Assembly (NCBI RefSeq): GCF_030503435.1
Contig: NZ_JAUKPO010000016.1
Span: forward strand, 1-64,000
Direction of reading: 5' to 3'
Origin: Rhodocytophaga aerolata
GTDB taxonomy: Bacteria; Bacteroidota; Bacteroidia; Cytophagales; 172606-1
DNA length: 64,000 bases
Within the stretch, counting starts at the first letter, position 1. Each line of letters opens with the position of its first letter. Under the pieces are notes generated by a model that was not told the origin of the DNA, made no database searches, and was given only the letters and a program-made list of their open reading frames with translations. The translations under genes and the position numbers were made by a program. Shown in pieces: positions 1-9,216 of this stretch.

Positions 1-55
1 ATAATGAATAATGAATAATGAATAATGAATAATGAATAATGAATAATGAATAATG
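1..55. repeat. ATAATGA heptamer tandem repeat
   Basis: Seven perfect copies of the heptamer ATAATGA fill positions 1-49, followed by a partial eighth copy. The array begins at the window edge, so its true length is unknown. A 7-bp period gives stop codons in all frames, so it is not coding. It lies downstream of the efflux operon. The words AATGA/ATGAAT recur in other spacers of this window (33.1, 35.8 and 44.0 kb). Confidence 0.95.
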
Positions 56-89
56 CAAACCACCTAAATTAAATTGACTGTAAGGAAAC

Positions 90-125
90 AAAAAGGTCTG
101 GCTCCATTGAACCAGACCTTTTTTA
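90..125 (-). terminator. Rho-independent terminator of the efflux operon
   Basis: The arms AAGGTCTGG (93-101) and CCAGACCTT (112-120) form a perfect stem with a 10-nt loop. The stem has A/T runs on both sides, so it could act in either direction. It lies 26 bp beyond the stop of the minus-strand RND pump gene and should end that operon. Confidence 0.85.
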
Positions 126-150
126 TATAATGTATTTGTGTATTTGACTA

Positions 151-3100
151 TTACCTCTGTACTTCCCAGGAAGGTGCCGTGCTTGGAGCAGGCAAATTAG
201 GTTTATTGCCAAAGCGTTTTTTTACTTTTGAAATAACTCTCTCAAAGGTCATATAGGCAGAGGGTACTAATACCAGAGTTAAGAGCAAAGAACTGGTCAA
301 TCCCCCAATAATTACCCAGGCCAGGCCATTTTTCGTTTCAGCGCCTGCACCGGATGCCAAAGCAATGGGCAACATACCGAACACCATCGCCAGGGTAGTC
401 ATTAAGATAGGACGCAGACGTTCCCGGCCTGCTTCTATCAGCGCCTCACGCACAGCCATGCCTTTTTCGCGCAAGTGGTTGGTAAAGTCTACCAGCAGGA
501 TGGCATTTTTGGCTACCAGACCCATCAGCATAATCATACCAATGATAGAGAAAATACTTAGGTTTTCTCTGGCCAAGGCTAGAGCCATTAATGCACCAAT
601 TAAGGCAACTGGCAGCGAGAACAATACTATAAATGGATAGATGAATGAATCGTACAAAGCCACCATAATCAGGTAAACAAACACAATCGCAATGACCAGG
701 GCAATACCCAGACTGCTAAAGGCATCGCCTTGCTGCTGCAAACTACCAGCATATTCAATGACAATACCATCGGGCAATGTTTTCTTTTGCATAAGTGCTT
801 GTATATCTGCACCTACCGTACCAACCGGGCGTCCAACTACCTGAGAGTTAACCGTAATAGATGTAAGCCTGTCGCGACGTTCGAGTACACTGGCACCTAA
901 TTCCTGATTTACTGTCGCAAATTGTTTCAACTCTACCTGCTGACCCCGGTTGTTGACAAACATAAGCTTCTCCACATCTTCTTTGCTTGAGCGGTTAAAC
1001 TTATCGAGCGAAACCAGAATGTCGTATTCAAAACCTTCTTCCCGGTATTTGGACTGGTCGTTTCCATTGAAGGCTGTTTGCAAGGTGCTTCCTACGTCTG
1101 CCACAGACAAGCCCAGTGCCGCCATGCGTTCACGGTCGATATGTACCTGTAATTCCGGATTAGGATCTTCCACAGAAAATTCAACATCGGCTGTGCCTGG
1201 TACCTGCTTTACAACATTGAGTACAATATTGGCAGCTTCCTGTACCTTGGCTAATTCGGTACCTTTTAAGGCAATCTGGATAGGGGCCTGGTTGGCATTT
1301 CCGGTAATACCAGTAGGCGCAGCTTTCACCTGTACACCAGGAATTTTATTAATTTCTTTCTTAATCTGTGCGCCAAACTCCTCACTGCTAATGCTGCGCT
1401 CTTTTTTATCTACCAGAATTACCGTTAGTTCAGAGCGGTTGCTGGTACCTGTACTGGCTCCCATGGTAGTGCTGGAACGCCCTACCTGGCTCAACACCAG
1501 TTTCACTTCCGGGCGTTTCCGGATAAGGTCTTCTACCTGTTTGGTGATCTGATTATTCTGATATACGGTTACCTGTGGGTCCATTTTCAGGGATACAACT
1601 ATTTCTCCACGGTCGCCCTGCGCTGTAAATTCACTTCCGATAAACCCAAGCGGAACCAACGCAATAGAACCTACAAACAGAATAAAGGAAACCAGATAAA
1701 TTGCCCAGCGGTGACTTAACGCCCATTGTAAGATGCGGGTATATGCTTCTTGTAACGAATTAAAACCTCTTTCAAAGCCCAGAGATATACGGCCCCAAAG
1801 CGTCTTATTGGTAAAATGGTCCAACTTACCAAAGCGGGAAGCCAGCATTGGCGTAATGGTAAAAGACACAAATAAACTCATTAGGGTAGAAAATACTACC
1901 ACCAGCGAAAACTCGCGTACGATGTTACCAATCAACCCGGAAACTACAGACATTGGCAAGAACACCACCACGTCTACCAAGGTAATGGCAAGGGCTGTAA
2001 AACCAATTTCATTCCGTCCATCCAGGGCAGCCGTGCGTTTGTCTTTGCCCATTTCCATGTGGCGGTAAATGTTTTCCAACACCACAATGGAGTCATCCAC
2101 CAGAATACCTACCACCAGCGAAAGAGCCATCAACGTCATCAGGTTGAGCGAGAAGCCCATTACATACATCAGAATAAAGGTAGATATCATAGAGGTTGGT
2201 AAGGCCACCATAACAATGAGTGAGCTACGCAAACTATGCAGGAATACCAGCATTACCCCTGCCACAATAACAACTGCCAGCATCAGGTCAAACTGTACAG
2301 CATCGGCAGAGGCAAGGGTATAGGTAGACGTATCGTTGGCAATGCTGAATTTTACTCCTTCGGCCGCATACATCCGTTCAACGTTTGCCAGTTCTGCCCG
2401 TATTTTCTCACTTACATCCACCGCATTCGCATCGGCTTGTTTCTGAATGATAATACCAATGGATGAGCGGCCATCTATGCGGTTCAACGTCGTAATTTCG
2501 GCTACACCATCTACCACTTCTGCTACGTCTCCAACGGTAATGCGGCTTCCACTCGGCTGATAGGATACAACCAGGTTACGTATTTGATCAAGTGAAGCAA
2601 ACTTTGCGGCTACCCGCAGGCTGTATTGCTGCTCCGTAGTTTCTACCTTTCCGGTAGGGAAATCCTGATTAGCACTGATAATAGCTTGGGTTACCTGATT
2701 TAGAGAAAGGCCATATGCTTTTAACTTTTCCAGATTTGCATTCACCTGGATCTCACGTTCCTGGCCACCAACCAGTGTAATCTGGCCAACACCTTGTACT
2801 TTAGCTAACTGTGGCTGTATCCGGTCTTCTACCAGCTTATAAAACTGAGTAGGGCTTACATTACCAGATATTCCCAGCTGCAATACTGGCAAATCACCGG
2901 TAGAGAATTTGTTTATAGTTGGGGCATCTACCTCATCTGGCATCTGGGCCATTACCGCATTTACTTTGCGCTGGGCATCCTGTACGGCCTGGTCTATGTC
3001 TGCTGACTGTAACAACTGAATCACTACCAACGATACTCCTTCCCGGGAGGTAGACTGAATTTTATCCAGATTTTCCAGAGAGGAAAGAGCATCTTCCAGC

Positions 3101-3297
3101 TTTTTCGTAACAGATGTTTCCACCTCGCCAGCTGCTGCACCAGGATATACCGTAACAATGGACATTACGGGCGCCTCAAATTCGGGAAGCAGGTTATAAT
3201 TCAGATTAGAGTAACTAATCATCCCAAGAATACCTAGCACGGTAAAAATTACAATGACCAGTGCCGGGCGTTTAATGGATATTTCGGTTATTGACAT
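151..3297 (-). CDS. RND efflux permease (HAE1/AcrB-like), inner membrane
   Basis: This is the proton-driven inner-membrane pump of a tripartite drug/solvent efflux system. The 1048-residue length is typical of the hydrophobe/amphiphile exporter (HAE1) family. The N-terminus (SITEISIKRPALVIVIFTVLG) runs into TM1. The TM4 acidic pair D401-D402, within a GILVDDSIVVLEN segment, corresponds to the AcrB proton-relay aspartates D407/D408. A second hydrophobic block (about 860-1030) repeats the first, as expected from the internal duplication. It is the last gene of a minus-strand operon TetR-TolC-MFP-RND, 63 bp after the adaptor gene. The substrate cannot be read from the sequence. The family call is secure. 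Confidence 0.95.
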   Translation of the reverse strand: MSITEISIKRPALVIVIFTVLGILGMISYSNLNYNLLPEFEAPVMSIVTVYPGAAAGEVETSVTKKLEDALSSLENLDKIQSTSREGVSLVVIQLLQSADIDQAVQDAQRKVNAVMAQMPDEVDAPTINKFSTGDLPVLQLGISGNVSPTQFYKLVEDRIQPQLAKVQGVGQITLVGGQEREIQVNANLEKLKAYGLSLNQVTQAIISANQDFPTGKVETTEQQYSLRVAAKFASLDQIRNLVVSYQPSGSRITVGDVAEVVDGVAEITTLNRIDGRSSIGIIIQKQADANAVDVSEKIRAELANVERMYAAEGVKFSIANDTSTYTLASADAVQFDLMLAVVIVAGVMLVFLHSLRSSLIVMVALPTSMISTFILMYVMGFSLNLMTLMALSLVVGILVDDSIVVLENIYRHMEMGKDKRTAALDGRNEIGFTALAITLVDVVVFLPMSVVSGLIGNIVREFSLVVVFSTLMSLFVSFTITPMLASRFGKLDHFTNKTLWGRISLGFERGFNSLQEAYTRILQWALSHRWAIYLVSFILFVGSIALVPLGFIGSEFTAQGDRGEIVVSLKMDPQVTVYQNNQITKQVEDLIRKRPEVKLVLSQVGRSSTTMGASTGTSNRSELTVILVDKKERSISSEEFGAQIKKEINKIPGVQVKAAPTGITGNANQAPIQIALKGTELAKVQEAANIVLNVVKQVPGTADVEFSVEDPNPELQVHIDRERMAALGLSVADVGSTLQTAFNGNDQSKYREEGFEYDILVSLDKFNRSSKEDVEKLMFVNNRGQQVELKQFATVNQELGASVLERRDRLTSITVNSQVVGRPVGTVGADIQALMQKKTLPDGIVIEYAGSLQQQGDAFSSLGIALVIAIVFVYLIMVALYDSFIYPFIVLFSLPVALIGALMALALARENLSIFSIIGMIMLMGLVAKNAILLVDFTNHLREKGMAVREALIEAGRERLRPILMTTLAMVFGMLPIALASGAGAETKNGLAWVIIGGLTSSLLLTLVLVPSAYMTFERVISKVKKRFGNKPNLPAPSTAPSWEVQR

Positions 3298-3360
3298 TTT
3301 GTTGATTTCCTGTTAAATGATTGTTCGATTAAATCAGTATTGGCTGACATACTTTCCCGA

Positions 3361-4497
3361 TTACTGATTCATGCTAGATGTATTACCAGAGGCAGCTGCC
3401 TTACCAGTGTCTTGAGCTGTTACACCGTTTTGAGCACCCGATTGGATAATGCTTACCTTGGTGCTGTCTGCCAGGTTGATCTGCCCGGTAGTAACTACCC
3501 GTTCGCCTTCCTGCAATCCTTCTTGTACTTCCAGATAGCTGCCATTATCGGCACCTACGGTTATTTTCTTTAACTTAGCTACATTGTTCTGGTCTACCAC
3601 ATATACTTTGGCATCACGGATACTACCCACCAGGGCATCTCTTGGAATTTGCAACGTAGGAACCTGGCTTTTCCGGTTAAAGGCTGTATTTACATAGGTA
3701 CCAGCTTTCAAAGTATATTTGCTCTGGTTGTTGAAAGCAATTTCTACCGGATAATTATGGGCATCGTCGCCACGTGGGCTGATAAACGTAATTTTACCTT
3801 CATAAGTAACGCCAGGAAATACGGTAGCAGTAATTTGTACAGGATCACCCACTTTTAATGCATACACATCATTTTCAGCAACATTCAACTGCACTTTCAG
3901 GCGGGATACGTCTACTACCGTAACAATAGAAGTACCGATGTTTACAAAGGCTCCGGCCTCTACGGCTTTCTGCGTAATCTGTCCGCTGATTGGCGCTCTG
4001 ACAACTGCGTTAGATAACTGTTTGCGGGCTTGTTCTACAGCAATTTGTGCATTTTCGAAGCCTAGTTTATACTGATCGTATTGTGCTTGTGTAGCCGCTC
4101 CTCCTTCAAATAGGTTCTTATACCGCTCCAGGTTCTGTTTGGCATCCGCTAGCTGTTGTTCCGCATTTGCTACCGCTAAGGCCTGTAGTTTATTGTCAAT
4201 GCGTCCGATCACCTGACCCTTTTTTACTTCATCACCCAGGTCTACATTCAGGCTAAGTAAGTTGCCCTGTACTTCCGCCTTTATTTCTATTACCTGATTG
4301 GCAGCTACAGTACCAATCATGCTCAAATTTCTCTCGCTGATCCGGTTTTGCACTGGCGCTACATTGACGGCAACGGCTACATTGGTATTATCCGGTAATT
4401 TATTCTTTTCATCAATAGCCTTTTTATTGCTTACCAGGCGGAAGGCAACTAAACCAACTACTGCTATGATGACCACTATTGTGATAATTCGTTTCAT
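3361..4497 (-). CDS. RND efflux periplasmic adaptor (MFP/HlyD family)
   Basis: This is the membrane-fusion adaptor that links the RND pump to the TolC-like channel. It has 378 residues. An N-terminal hydrophobic anchor (about 4-20, ITIVVIIAVVGLVAF) is followed by a split lipoyl/barrel-sandwich domain (GTVAANQVIEIKAEVQG...LGDEVKKGQVIGRID, then VRAPISGQITQKAVEAGAFV), with a helical hairpin of about 70 residues between the halves. A beta-barrel and a membrane-proximal domain (VVTTGQINLADSTKV) follow. There is no lipobox cysteine, so it is probably held by an uncleaved N-terminal helix. It sits between the TolC and pump genes on the same strand (37-bp and 63-bp gaps). Confidence 0.94.
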   Translation of the reverse strand: MKRIITIVVIIAVVGLVAFRLVSNKKAIDEKNKLPDNTNVAVAVNVAPVQNRISERNLSMIGTVAANQVIEIKAEVQGNLLSLNVDLGDEVKKGQVIGRIDNKLQALAVANAEQQLADAKQNLERYKNLFEGGAATQAQYDQYKLGFENAQIAVEQARKQLSNAVVRAPISGQITQKAVEAGAFVNIGTSIVTVVDVSRLKVQLNVAENDVYALKVGDPVQITATVFPGVTYEGKITFISPRGDDAHNYPVEIAFNNQSKYTLKAGTYVNTAFNRKSQVPTLQIPRDALVGSIRDAKVYVVDQNNVAKLKKITVGADNGSYLEVQEGLQEGERVVTTGQINLADSTKVSIIQSGAQNGVTAQDTGKAAASGNTSSMNQ

Positions 4498-4534
4498 ACG
4501 TTCTAAACTTTGCTAGTTATTGTGTGCGTAAAAT

Positions 4535-5992
4535 TTATTTTGAGTTAAGATAGGAGAGTAAGTTGCCTTTGGCTCTTTCCAGATCCAGGCGGGCAGTATA
4601 TAAGTCTAACAGGGTAGTGATATAGGTGTTCTGAGCCTGCCGCAGGGCAGTTTCTGCATTTACCACATCGGTAGAAGTACCCACTCCTTCTCTGAATTCC
4701 AGTTGTGTAACCTGGTATACTTCCTGCGCCAAGTCAACATTTTGCTGTTCATCTTCAATGCGTTGCAAGGTGTTGCGGTACAAGGTTAACGCATTGGATA
4801 CTTCCAGGTTGATGCTTTGCCGGGTAAAGTTTATCCGTTCTTCCAGCTGCAGGGATTTTAGTTTTGCCTGCTGTACCAGCGCATTTCGTTGTAAGCCATC
4901 GAAAATCGGAATCCGCAACCGCAGACCAATGGACGAAGTAGCATAATCTACCCAGCTGTTTCCGGAAGTTTTGAAAAAACCAAAATTCGGACCTTGTCCT
5001 ACATACCCATAATTAGCAAAAGCTGTCAGGGTAGGAAAGTAGCCGGTAACGGTATTCTTCTTATCCAGTTCCTGCAATTCCAGATTGGTTTGTAAGACTT
5101 TGTATTCTATGCGGTTATTGTAGAAGTTATCGGTTACATCCGTAAGCACAGCTTCTTCCTGACTGAATGTAAGCACGGTATCGCTGAGGGTAATAGGCTG
5201 AGTTAATGGCATACCCATCTGGAACTTCAAGGCATTGGTAACCTGTACCAGATTGGCTTCTGCCTGCTTAATCTGAGATTCCAGGTTGCTGGCATTTACC
5301 CGCAAGCGGTTTACATCTACCCGTTTGGCTACTCCGTTTTTGTATTGCAGTTCGGTGTTGGCCAGGGTAGCTTGTGTGTTTGCCAGATTAGTTTGCAGGA
5401 GCACCAGTTGTTTCTGCACCACAATTACCTGATAATAAGCATCCGCTATGCTATAGGCTGTTTCCTCATTTACCTGCTGGGTAGTCTGCTGGTATAACTG
5501 GTTACTGGCCTTGGCTGCTTTTAATCCTACCCAGAAAGAAGGGTCCAGGATCATCTGGGTTGCTTCTCCGGTAAGCGTGCTGTTGTATTTAAAACCCAAA
5601 GGTATACCGGCTCCTTCGGCATTATTGCCATTGTTGCTGCCACTCCCAGTTCCGGTTGTATCACCACGGCCCAGAAAACTGCCAGCTCCAGGAATTACCA
5701 GTAAAGGCACTTTCAGCCTGTTTTCAAAATTTCCATTGATGTTTACCTGAGGTAAGCCTCGCCCCCGGATCTGATTTACCTGTTGACGGGCAATGCGCTC
5801 ATCGAAGCGGGCAATTTTAATGTTGCTGTTGTTCTGGCTGGCGTAATTGATACAATCTTTGATAGAGAAAGCCTCAGGTTCGCCAGCAGACTGCGCAGTA
5901 GCCGGATTTGCACCCAGCAACAAGCCTACGGCTACTAACCCACAGGTTACCTGCCGCTGAACTGCTGAAATAATGTTGTGTAAACGATTCAT
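4535..5992 (-). CDS. TolC family outer-membrane efflux channel
   Basis: This is the outer-membrane exit duct of the efflux system. I take the ATG at 5992 as the start because it gives a clean signal peptide (MNRLHNII...GLLLGANPATAQS). An ATG at 6028 in the same frame would add 12 residues ahead of it. The mature part shows the two TolC-like repeats of long amphipathic helices, rich in Gln/Asn/Leu (for example SIADAYYQVIVVQKQLVLLQ near the middle and LDLYTARLDLERAKGNLL at the end). About 485 residues is normal for the family. It follows the TetR gene closely and precedes the adaptor gene, so one transcript probably encodes the regulator and all three pump parts. Confidence 0.93.
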   Translation of the reverse strand: MNRLHNIISAVQRQVTCGLVAVGLLLGANPATAQSAGEPEAFSIKDCINYASQNNSNIKIARFDERIARQQVNQIRGRGLPQVNINGNFENRLKVPLLVIPGAGSFLGRGDTTGTGSGSNNGNNAEGAGIPLGFKYNSTLTGEATQMILDPSFWVGLKAAKASNQLYQQTTQQVNEETAYSIADAYYQVIVVQKQLVLLQTNLANTQATLANTELQYKNGVAKRVDVNRLRVNASNLESQIKQAEANLVQVTNALKFQMGMPLTQPITLSDTVLTFSQEEAVLTDVTDNFYNNRIEYKVLQTNLELQELDKKNTVTGYFPTLTAFANYGYVGQGPNFGFFKTSGNSWVDYATSSIGLRLRIPIFDGLQRNALVQQAKLKSLQLEERINFTRQSINLEVSNALTLYRNTLQRIEDEQQNVDLAQEVYQVTQLEFREGVGTSTDVVNAETALRQAQNTYITTLLDLYTARLDLERAKGNLLSYLNSK

Positions 5993-6034
5993 TGCTATAC
6001 TTCTGATTGGAACGACTCTGTTATTCATGTAGAT

Positions 6035-6631
6035 TTATTGTAAACTTTTAATGAACCGGCGGTTTGCCCTTTCCAGGAAATGCTCCGGCTCCCACTCATC
6101 CTGTTCTTTATTTTTGTCTTGCATAATTAAGGCCATGGTTACAAAGCCATTCACAATACACATCCACTGAAAGAACAGCTCTTTTACTTCTTTTTCCTGT
6201 AAGGATGGCGCTAAAGATTTAATTGTACTCTTTATTAGTTCGCCGATGGCAAGCAATTCCTGTGGCCGCTCCAGAGCCAGCGATGGGATTGTTTCAATGC
6301 CATACATTAGTTTATATAGCTCTGTATGTTCATTGGCAAATTGCCAGTGAGCCATAGCATAATTAACTAACCGCTGGCTGGGGTCCTCATGCGTTTGAGC
6401 TTCCAGTAAACTCCGCAGGATATTAAATCCTTCAATGGCCAGTTCGTAAAAAACAGCCTCTTTGTTGGCAAAATGCTCATATACAATGGGCGGCGTATAG
6501 TCTATTTCATCAGCAATTTTACGGATGGTAACCGATTGCCAGCCTTCGGAAATAGCTATTTTCCGGGCTGCTTGCAGAATACCTCCCCGTAACGATTCTT
6601 TTTGCCTGATTTTTCTATGTGTACTACTCAT
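6035..6631 (-). CDS. TetR/AcrR family regulator of the efflux operon
   Basis: A 198-residue one-component repressor. The N-terminal helix-turn-helix is clear (ISEGWQSVTIRKIADEIDYT...VYEHFANKEAVFYEL, residues about 28-65), and the C-terminal helical ligand-binding half is of normal size. As first gene of the operon it is likely autoregulatory and represses the downstream tolC-mfp-rnd genes until a ligand binds (family knowledge plus context). A 17-bp inverted repeat 21 bp upstream of the start codon is the probable operator. The stop codon is about 6 bp from the longer possible start of the TolC gene. Confidence 0.92.
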   Translation of the reverse strand: MSSTHRKIRQKESLRGGILQAARKIAISEGWQSVTIRKIADEIDYTPPIVYEHFANKEAVFYELAIEGFNILRSLLEAQTHEDPSQRLVNYAMAHWQFANEHTELYKLMYGIETIPSLALERPQELLAIGELIKSTIKSLAPSLQEKEVKELFFQWMCIVNGFVTMALIMQDKNKEQDEWEPEHFLERANRRFIKSLQ

Positions 6632-6651
6632 TCATTTAATGGCTTTAGAAA

Positions 6652-6668
6652 ATCTAACTAAGTTAGAT
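6652..6668. promoter_or_regulatory. Candidate TetR operator for the efflux operon
   Basis: Perfect inverted repeat ATCTAACT-A-AGTTAGAT (8-bp arms, 1-nt centre), just upstream of the TetR start at 6631. A near-consensus -7 box on the minus strand, TATTATTG (6680-6673, one mismatch to TAnnTTTG), places the operator over the likely transcription start, as expected for autorepression. Size and symmetry fit TetR operators. Binding is inferred. Confidence 0.7.
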
Positions 6669-6870
6669 AATGCAATAATACTTTTTAATTTGAATAAGTT
6701 TCAAATTTCCGGACAAAATATTTTTGGAGTCGATGTAAGATAAATCCAACTATGTAAAAAATAAGTGATCTATATTTTAGCTAATATTTTCTTTATTTAG
6801 TACATTTTGCGAAAATTAAGTGAATATTCATCTTGAAATTTTTCTAAAGTCATAAAACCTCCCTTATTCT

Positions 6871-7974
6871 ATGAAAGGAATCTCTATCTACCGTGCTACT
6901 TTTATACTTGCATTTGGCATAGCCTTGGTTGCTGCACTTTACTATGGCCGTCAGTTCTTTATTCCTTTTACATTCGGATGTTTGCTGGCTATGCTTTTTC
7001 TCCCGGTATGCAAAAAACTGGAAAGCTGGGGTGTCGGCCGTGTGCCTGCTATTCTTCTTTGCCTGTTCCTTATTTTTCTATTGTTAGGGGCTGTTGCCGC
7101 AGTCTTGTCTTTGCAGGCTGCCAGCTTTGCCAAAGACCTGCCCCAGATACAGGAAAAGCTTACGCAGGTAATTACTACGTTGCAGGACTGGATACAAAGC
7201 CGATTTGGTGTATCGCCACAGAAGCAGCTGGACATGCTCAAGAAAGGGGTTTCTTCACTTTCTCAATCAGGTAGCAATTTTGTAACAATGTTTTTTTCAG
7301 GGTTATTGGGTAGCCTTACATCTTTTGCTCTGGTGCTGGTATATATCTTTTTTCTATTATGGAAGCGGGAGAAATACGAAGAGTTTTTCTTAAAACTAAC
7401 CAGAAACGAAAACAAACCAGAGGCAAAAGAAACATTAGGGCAGATTACCAAAGTTTCTTCCGATTACCTGGCCGGGCGTATGTTATCTATGGGGATGTTG
7501 GCTATTCTCTACAGTATTGGTTTTTCAATTGTCGGGTTAAAGAATGGAATACTGCTAGGCATTATTGCCGTTATTCCTACGATTATACCCTATGTAGGTC
7601 CGTTAATCGGTGGCTTTTTTCCTCTGGCCATGGCCTTTGTCGCTAGTTCTTCCGATTTAGTTATACCTGTGCTGCTGGTTTTGGTGGTAGCGCAAGCGGT
7701 AGACAATTACCTGATTGAGCCATTTGTACTAGGTTCCAACCTGAATCTGAGTCCTTTTGTCACGATTGTAAGTATTGTTGTGGGAGAGTTAATCTGGGGC
7801 GTGGCGGGTATGATCTTATTTATTCCGCTGTTTGCCATGATTCATATTGTGGCAGATCATGTGCCGGCTTTACATCCTATTGCATTTTTGCTAGGTGATA
7901 CAGAAGGCGAACCAGCGTTTATTGGGAAAATAAAAGAATGGGTTGGTAAAGCCAAAGAGAAAGCAAAAAAATAA
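6871..7974 (+). CDS. AI-2E family transporter (PerM/YdiK-like membrane protein)
   Basis: A 367-residue polytopic inner-membrane protein with about eight transmembrane segments. The layout is typical of the family: two or three N-terminal helices, a long soluble stretch (about 88-145), then the conserved C-terminal membrane core (IPTIIPYVGPLIGGFFPLAMAF and AVDNYLIEPFVLGSNLNLSP, the family signature). Members have been linked to autoinducer-2 export or ion/H+ antiport; the substrate here is unknown. It is divergent from the efflux operon and stands alone. It ends in a lysine-rich tail (GKAKEKAKK). Confidence 0.9.
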   Translation: MKGISIYRATFILAFGIALVAALYYGRQFFIPFTFGCLLAMLFLPVCKKLESWGVGRVPAILLCLFLIFLLLGAVAAVLSLQAASFAKDLPQIQEKLTQVITTLQDWIQSRFGVSPQKQLDMLKKGVSSLSQSGSNFVTMFFSGLLGSLTSFALVLVYIFFLLWKREKYEEFFLKLTRNENKPEAKETLGQITKVSSDYLAGRMLSMGMLAILYSIGFSIVGLKNGILLGIIAVIPTIIPYVGPLIGGFFPLAMAFVASSSDLVIPVLLVLVVAQAVDNYLIEPFVLGSNLNLSPFVTIVSIVVGELIWGVAGMILFIPLFAMIHIVADHVPALHPIAFLLGDTEGEPAFIGKIKEWVGKAKEKAKK

Positions 7975-8161
7975 ATACAAGCCAGGAAAGTAGAATAGTC
8001 AGAATTGAAAGATAGCAGCCGCTTTATTCAAATGGAATTACATCAGTAAAGGGCAGGCTTTGTAACGATTTAACTTTAATTTTTATAAGACTGATTGTGC
8101 CTGGCTACGTATAAGGCGTAATACAACCTATTTGTCCATTAAAAAACTTCATAAACCAATT

Positions 8162-9163
8162 ATGCAAACCCAGGCACATCCACTTACCAAAGTAATATCT
8201 TTTAAAGGCATCCAGGTAACCGGCGTAACTAGTAGTGAACAGGGAAGGCTTTTTGCTAATTTTCCCCGTTGGCACGGAAACCTACCCTTCTCGGTGGTAG
8301 AAGTTCTCAGGGATGGAACCTATCAGCCTTACCCAACCAAAGAATGGAATACCTGGAGCGGGCAACCGCAAGAAAATACCTTTACCTGTGTTCAATCGGT
8401 CGTAGCCCACGGCAACTCATTATTTGTACTAGATCCGGCGAGTCCGATGATGAAAGGAGTACAAGGAAATGCAGCTTTATACGAGTTTGATTTATCCACC
8501 AATCAACTAAAACAAAAGTGGACCTTTGACAAAAGCATTGCCCCGGAAAAATCTTACCTCAACGATTTGCGGATTGATGCCGAAGCCGGAAAAATTTATA
8601 TGACTGAATCTGGTCTGGGAGCCATTATCGTTCTGGATGTGCATACTGGCCAGGCCAGGCGTTTACTGGCCGATCATCCTTCTACCAAATCTGAAGATGT
8701 ATGGCTAACGGTGGAGGGGGAGAGATGGGTAAAAGAGGGAGAAAAGCCCCAAATGCATGCGGATGGCATAGCCCTCTCACATGACAAGCAATATCTCTAT
8801 TACCACGCCCTCACGGGTTATACTTTGTACCGCATTGCCACTGCCGCACTGAACGACTCAGCAATTGACGAAGCAACCCTGGCATCTAAGGTTGAAGACA
8901 TGGGCCAGACCCCGGCGCCTGACGGAATGATTTTCGATCAACAGGGAAACCTCTACATGGGCAACCTGGAAGGCAATGCAGTGATGTACCGGACGGACGA
9001 TGGCGTAATACATATGCTGGCGCAGCATGAGGAATTAAAATGGCCAGATACCTTTACATTAGATAATCAAGGAAATTTATACGTGACTACTTCCCGCATT
9101 CACGAAATGGAAGGAGATATATCGGATTTAGAATTTGCTATTTTCAAAATGAAGACTGTTTAG
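8162..9163 (+). CDS. Yellow/MRJP family (L-dopachrome tautomerase-related) beta-propeller protein
   Basis: About 333 residues resembling the major royal jelly/Yellow family and, more distantly, SMP-30 lactonases. The N-terminal FPRWHGNLPFSVVEV with a following tryptophan-rich WNTWSG stretch, the YLNDLRID and YMTESGLGAIIVLDV blades, and HADGIALS and PAPDGMIFD fit that propeller. A TTG at 8132 would add ten residues in frame; I prefer the ATG at 8162 because the extension adds nothing recognisable. No signal peptide is seen, so it is probably cytoplasmic. Bacterial members often have no assigned reaction, so no substrate is claimed. Confidence 0.8.
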   Translation: MQTQAHPLTKVISFKGIQVTGVTSSEQGRLFANFPRWHGNLPFSVVEVLRDGTYQPYPTKEWNTWSGQPQENTFTCVQSVVAHGNSLFVLDPASPMMKGVQGNAALYEFDLSTNQLKQKWTFDKSIAPEKSYLNDLRIDAEAGKIYMTESGLGAIIVLDVHTGQARRLLADHPSTKSEDVWLTVEGERWVKEGEKPQMHADGIALSHDKQYLYYHALTGYTLYRIATAALNDSAIDEATLASKVEDMGQTPAPDGMIFDQQGNLYMGNLEGNAVMYRTDDGVIHMLAQHEELKWPDTFTLDNQGNLYVTTSRIHEMEGDISDLEFAIFKMKTV

Positions 9164-9192
9164 CAAAAGCAGGAAGGGATACATTGCTGGCT

Positions 9193-9216
9193 TAGGCAGA
9201 AATGCTTAACTGCCTA
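9193..9216. terminator. Weak hairpin between convergent genes
   Basis: The arms TAGGCAG (9193-9199) and CTGCCTA (9210-9216) enclose a 10-nt loop. The right arm overlaps the stop codon of the minus-strand gene. There is no clear T-run, so its role as a terminator is doubtful. Confidence 0.35.

Noticed and set aside
950-1552. 200-codon antisense frame inside the RND pump gene
   Set aside because: Overlaps a diagnostic HAE1 permease with no homology-like motif.
8132-8161. TTG start of the Yellow-like gene
   Set aside because: Adds ten non-conserved-looking residues before the ATG at 8162.
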